A DNA stretch of 9,443 nucleotides, taken from contig DASUFH010000329.1 in the NCBI GenBank assembly GCA_036274645.1, forward strand, positions 1 through 9,443, given 5' to 3'. Both the position numbers and the translations under genes were made by a program. The notes below the pieces were generated by a model, which was not told where the DNA came from, did no database searches, and saw nothing but the letters and a program-made list of their open reading frames with translations. This document shows, in pieces, positions 6,625-9,443 of this stretch (within the stretch, counting starts at the first letter, position 1; the number at the start of each line of letters is the position of its first letter). Source of the stretch: DASUFH01 sp036274645. Lineage in GTDB: Bacteria; Acidobacteriota; Terriglobia; 20CM-2-55-15.

Positions 6625-7356
6625 TTAATCCAGTTTTTCCGGATACTCCATCTTTAAGATGCTTTGGAGAGTTTCACTCCATTGCTCGCGTTCGATCTTG
6701 CTCCATGGAGTCCCAGGTATCGGCAGCTTTTGGAAAAGTCCCCATAGCATTAAACTCTTCTCCGCGTTAATCGCTACATGGGCACTTCCTATGGCTCCAG
6801 TCATTGGCGGAAGCGGCTCGGCCAGGCCAAACACGGCGGTCTTTCCGGCATATCCCGTGCGGCCCTGAATCTTCCGTGCCTTCACGTTCTTGTGCATATT
6901 CCGCGCAGGTCCGCCGATATAGGTCTCATCCGCTTCCACGGTTGAGCCTTCACCGCCCATCTTGTCTTCAGATGTTTCCATGTGGAGCGCGAACCGAATG
7001 CGATGGTCCATGTGCCATGCGCTCTTTTGCGTCACGCCGATGGCGCGGGCGATCTCGTATGAAGAAACGCCGTTCTTGCAGTTCACCACCATCCACATTG
7101 CCAGAAGCCACTTGTCCAGAGAGATCGGCGAGTCTTCAAAAATCGTTCCGGTCTTCAGCGTGAATTGACGGAGCGGATGATTCTTGCCGCACTGGAAGCG
7201 GTCGTATTTTTCCTGAAACTTCACCGTGTCACTGCCGCAGCGAGGGCAGCGGACAATGCCATCCGGCCAGCGGCGAACGATGAGATATTCTCGAACGTTG
7301 GCAGGGTCGGCGAAGTATTTGATGGCGTCTTGAAGTGTCCTGGGCTCGCGTTTCAT
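6625..7356 (-). CDS. IS1595-family transposase, catalytic half lost and tail replaced
   Basis: A 243-residue open frame. Residues 1-180 are a typical IS1595 (ISXO2-like) transposase: a zinc ribbon with Cys37, Cys40, Cys56 and His60; a helix-turn-helix-like stretch at about 97-115 (VSSYEIARAIGVTQKSAWH); and the first catalytic Asp143 in VEADETYIGG, then GKTAVFGLAE at 171-180. The family normally continues for about 100-130 residues with the second Asp and the Asn/Glu and Lys of the active site. Here the frame instead enters an unrelated 63-residue tail with LPIPGTPW, EREQW and EYPEKL. An in-frame deletion joining the transposase to a former passenger gene explains this. The product should be inactive as a transposase but may still bind DNA. 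No Shine-Dalgarno is visible; a hairpin occupies that place. Confidence 0.82.
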   Translation of the reverse strand: MKREPRTLQDAIKYFADPANVREYLIVRRWPDGIVRCPRCGSDTVKFQEKYDRFQCGKNHPLRQFTLKTGTIFEDSPISLDKWLLAMWMVVNCKNGVSSYEIARAIGVTQKSAWHMDHRIRFALHMETSEDKMGGEGSTVEADETYIGGPARNMHKNVKARKIQGRTGYAGKTAVFGLAEPLPPMTGAIGSAHVAINAEKSLMLWGLFQKLPIPGTPWSKIEREQWSETLQSILKMEYPEKLD

Positions 7357-7357
7357 T

Positions 7358-7379
7358 GGGCCGAATTATCGCTCGGCCC
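7358..7379 (-). promoter_or_regulatory. Hairpin at the transposase start codon
   Basis: GGGCCGA (7358-7364) and TCGGCCC (7373-7379) form a perfect 7-bp stem with an 8-base loop that ends one base before the ATG. It would mask the translation start in readthrough transcripts entering from outside the element, a control known for other insertion sequences; its use here is inference. Confidence 0.45.
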
Positions 7380-7381
7380 TA

Positions 7382-7422
7382 ATGAGTTGTAACGTATATT
7401 ATCACGCTTTTCAGGGGGAGAC
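7382..7422 (-). repeat. Right terminal inverted repeat
   Basis: Its reverse complement starts GTCTCCCCC and ends CAACTCAT, pairing with 5943-5983. A 9-base block, TTTTCAGGG, is instead in direct orientation in both ends (5952-5960 and 7408-7416). Confidence 0.75.
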
Positions 7423-7433
7423 CTGTTCCACCG

Positions 7434-7450
7434 GCAAAGCGGCCGGGGGC
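7434..7450 (+). repeat. Right arm of the split palindrome
   Basis: It is complementary to 5924-5940; the core GCAAAGCGGC is an exact match to the left arm's reverse complement. It lies 12 bases outside the right terminal repeat and 20 bases from the stop of the SMP-30-like gene. Confidence 0.6.
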
Positions 7451-7469
7451 ATTCAGCGCGGCGCAGGGA

Positions 7470-8663
7470 TTACTTCGCGCGTCCGGTGTAGCCCTGCGCA
7501 ATCATCTGGATCTTGAAGATCTCGTCGAACTGCTGGTTATTGGCCACGCCGTAGAGGGTCTTCTTGTCGGGACCGCTGAAAGCGACCGTGATCAGGTTCA
7601 GCGGAGTTGGAATCGATCCAAGCGCCTTGCCATCGGCCGCGAACACCTGAATGTCCGACCCCGTCGTGGTATAGACGCGCCCCTGCGCGTCGACCGTCGT
7701 TCCATCGGCTCCGGCGGGAGCGAACTGCCGCTGGTTGGTGAGGGAGCCGTCGGGCTGAACATCGAATGCCACGAGTCCGCGGCTTGTGACGTAGAGGGTC
7801 TTCTCGTCGGGACTCAGGATGAGGCCGTTCGTGGAGAGGTTCTCGCCGTATCGGGTAACGACGCCTTTGGCGTTCGCATAGTAGAGGCCTCCCATCGTGA
7901 AGTAGACACCACCCTTGCTGTCGGCAGTGAGATCGTTAATGACGCCGCCGATACAATCGAGCGGCTCACCGTTGAAGCTGTCGGTCAACAGCTGCCGCTT
8001 CGGCGCGAGTTGCCAGACAGAGCTTGGCAGGCCCCGCGAAACAATGAACAGATCGCCGTTCTTGTTCATGGCGAGCGCTCCACCGGTGTTGGTGTCTTTG
8101 TACGGAAAGGTCACCTTGCCGTCGCGATCAATCTTCATGACGGCGCTATCGGTGTTTTGAGCGGCCAGAATACCGCCATCGCTCGTGGCGATGATACCGT
8201 CGGCGTTATTTCCCGTACCGGTCCAGACGGATTGCCACTTCTGGCCGGCGGCGATCACGCCGGGGATTTCAGTCACGGCGTATTCTCTGTGAGCGGGAGG
8301 CCCACCGGCCGCGCCGCCGCGCGGCGCCCCTCCGCCGAAACCGCCGGGCGCGGGGCCACCGGCTCCGCGTCCGCCGGCCTGCGCTCCCGGCCCTCCAGGA
8401 CCACCCCGTCCAGCGCCCGCTCCGGGCGCTCCGGCGGCTGGGCCACGGGCGCCGCCAGGACCACCGGCGCCGGGTCCCCGCGCGCCGCCCCCGCGGCCCG
8501 CGTTCGGCGGAGTCTTGCAGCGTGTGGCCACAAACTCCGCGTACCGGGAATCGCGCGCCGCCTGAACTCCCGGTCCCTGCTGTGGTTGCGCAGGTCCCTG
8601 TCCGAGGGCCACCAGCGCGCCGCAGCACACTGCAGCCGAAATCCACCATCCCTTCGACTTCAT
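7470..8663 (-). CDS. Secreted SMP-30/gluconolactonase-like beta-propeller protein
   Basis: A 397-residue exported protein. A signal peptide spans about 1-21. A Gly/Pro/Ala/Arg-rich low-complexity linker spans about 55-122. A six-bladed SMP-30/gluconolactonase/LRE-type propeller fills about 130-390. Family motifs: NDLTADSKGGVYFT (about 243-256), NGLILSPDEKTLYVT (about 279-293) and ADGTTVDAQGRVY (about 319-331). By comparison with regucalcin, likely metal ligands are Asn279 and Asp320; the usual ligand Glu of the N-terminal EGP motif appears to be Asp155 in NADGI. Family members hydrolyse sugar lactones or related esters in the presence of a divalent metal; the substrate here is unknown. The ATG at 8663 follows GGGGAGA by six bases and is preferred to a TTG two codons upstream. 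Transcribed alone from the promoter at 8735-8763. Confidence 0.82.
   Translation of the reverse strand: MKSKGWWISAAVCCGALVALGQGPAQPQQGPGVQAARDSRYAEFVATRCKTPPNAGRGGGARGPGAGGPGGARGPAAGAPGAGAGRGGPGGPGAQAGGRGAGGPAPGGFGGGAPRGGAAGGPPAHREYAVTEIPGVIAAGQKWQSVWTGTGNNADGIIATSDGGILAAQNTDSAVMKIDRDGKVTFPYKDTNTGGALAMNKNGDLFIVSRGLPSSVWQLAPKRQLLTDSFNGEPLDCIGGVINDLTADSKGGVYFTMGGLYYANAKGVVTRYGENLSTNGLILSPDEKTLYVTSRGLVAFDVQPDGSLTNQRQFAPAGADGTTVDAQGRVYTTTGSDIQVFAADGKALGSIPTPLNLITVAFSGPDKKTLYGVANNQQFDEIFKIQMIAQGYTGRAK
8297..8501 (-). repeat. Gly/Pro/Arg-rich low-complexity coding tract
   Basis: It encodes residues about 55-122 of the SMP-30-like protein, made almost wholly of Gly, Ala, Pro and Arg in irregular short repeats (GGPG, GAGA, RGG). 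It is likely a flexible linker between the export signal and the propeller, and is prone to slippage because of the repeated GC-rich codons. Confidence 0.7.
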
Positions 8664-8734
8664 AAGCAATCTCCCCTTTTGGTTGGCTCATGCACAACAT
8701 GCAGACCGTCTATTTGGTTAGGAAACCCCGGTAA

Positions 8735-8763
8735 TTTAAATTGCTTCTCATCTTGAAAGTCAA
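8735..8763 (-). promoter_or_regulatory. Sigma70-type promoter of the SMP-30-like gene
   Basis: On the - strand, TTGACT (8763-8758) and TTTAAA (8740-8735) are separated by exactly 17 bases, matching the consensus at 5 of 6 and 4 of 6. It predicts a 5' untranslated region of about 65 bases before the ATG at 8663. Confidence 0.5.
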
Positions 8764-8921
8764 AGAAATCAGCGCGTGGCCAGGCCTGAATGGCAGGCCC
8801 CGGTAAGGATTCTCAGGACCAATTCAACCGGCGCGGCGGCGCCGGGAATGGCGGTGAACGTGTAGGCAAGAAGGTATCCCGGGTACCGCCAGGCGGCGTT
8901 TCGGGCCGGATTTCCGCTTTC
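8764..8921. other. Intergenic stretch with no convincing gene
   Basis: This is the rest of the divergent intergenic region. It holds a short palindrome (GGCCT at 8783-8787 with AGGCC at 8795-8799). I see no clear promoter for the dismutase gene. A - strand frame reads open here but begins inside the dismutase gene without a ribosome binding site. Confidence 0.4.
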
Positions 8922-8934
8922 AGGAGAGACAGTC

Positions 8935-9443
<509 letters not shown>

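Larger units (their letters stand above)
5943..7422 (-). mobile_element. IS1595-family element with passenger ORFs, transposase truncated
   Basis: About 1,480 bp bounded by 41-base imperfect inverted repeats (33 of 41 identical, no gaps). All its genes read on the - strand: a transposase, then a non-coding leader-like stretch, then two very small ORFs. The region is visibly less GC-rich and differs in style from the flanking genes. The IS1595 call rests on the transposase's zinc ribbon and ADETYIGG motif; this family is known to include members with passenger genes and to make 8-bp target duplications. I see no exact 8-bp duplication next to the repeats, so the exact ends, or an older rearrangement, remain open. 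Because the transposase lacks half of its catalytic domain, the copy is probably unable to move alone. Confidence 0.75.

Noticed and set aside
6625..6820. Simple frameshift as the cause of the aberrant transposase C-terminus
   Set aside because: Fewer than 200 bases remain before the stop, and none of the alternative frames I read restores the family's second Asp or Asn/Lys region, so a deletion fits better.
5935..7430. 8-bp target duplication next to the terminal repeats
   Set aside because: The flanking octamers CTTTGCGA (5935-5942) and CTGTTCCA (7423-7430) agree at only 5 of 8 positions, which is not a convincing duplication.
8010..8756. 248-codon + strand frame opposite the SMP-30-like gene
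   Set aside because: It is the complement of the Gly-rich low-complexity tract and has no recognisable domain.

Overview
The window is GC-rich bacterial chromosomal DNA with Shine-Dalgarno-led genes. A secreted Gly-rich SMP-30-like protein, a TMTC-type membrane glycosyltransferase with TPRs, a short Cys-containing secreted protein of uncertain role and a divergent Fe/Mn superoxide dismutase together recall soil Acidobacteriota. That assignment is inference from gene flavour only; no marker gene is present.

Left part (1-2379, + strand): a translationally coupled three-gene operon encodes an NCS2-like permease, a ChrR-type cupin and a free-standing allophanate-hydrolase C-terminal-like protein. 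The stop and start codons overlap at both junctions. The combination suggests uptake and breakdown of a small nitrogen compound (urea-, ureide- or pyrimidine-type), with the hydrolytic enzyme probably upstream of the window.

Middle (2398-5855): a small secreted protein of unknown function and a 593-residue GT-C/TPR membrane protein lie on the - strand. An MscS-type mechanosensitive channel is divergent from the latter on the + strand.

Insertion (5943-7422): a roughly 1.48-kb IS1595-family element lies between mscS and the SMP-30-like gene. It has 41-bp imperfect terminal inverted repeats that I could align by eye. Its transposase keeps the zinc ribbon and first catalytic Asp, but the frame then runs into an unrelated tail, so the rest of the catalytic domain is missing. 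Two tiny passenger genes follow on the same strand, after a leader-like stretch with a six-codon Met-Pro-Pro-Pro-Pro-Gln ORF and two hairpins. The host DNA flanking the element carries two arms of a GC-rich palindrome, as if the element had landed in the loop of a pre-existing hairpin.

Right part (7470-9443): the SMP-30/gluconolactonase-like secreted protein (- strand, with a recognisable sigma70-type promoter) is divergent from a Fe/Mn-family superoxide dismutase that runs off the window edge. The SOD has an unusual active-site set (Gly76/His146 in place of the usual Gln).
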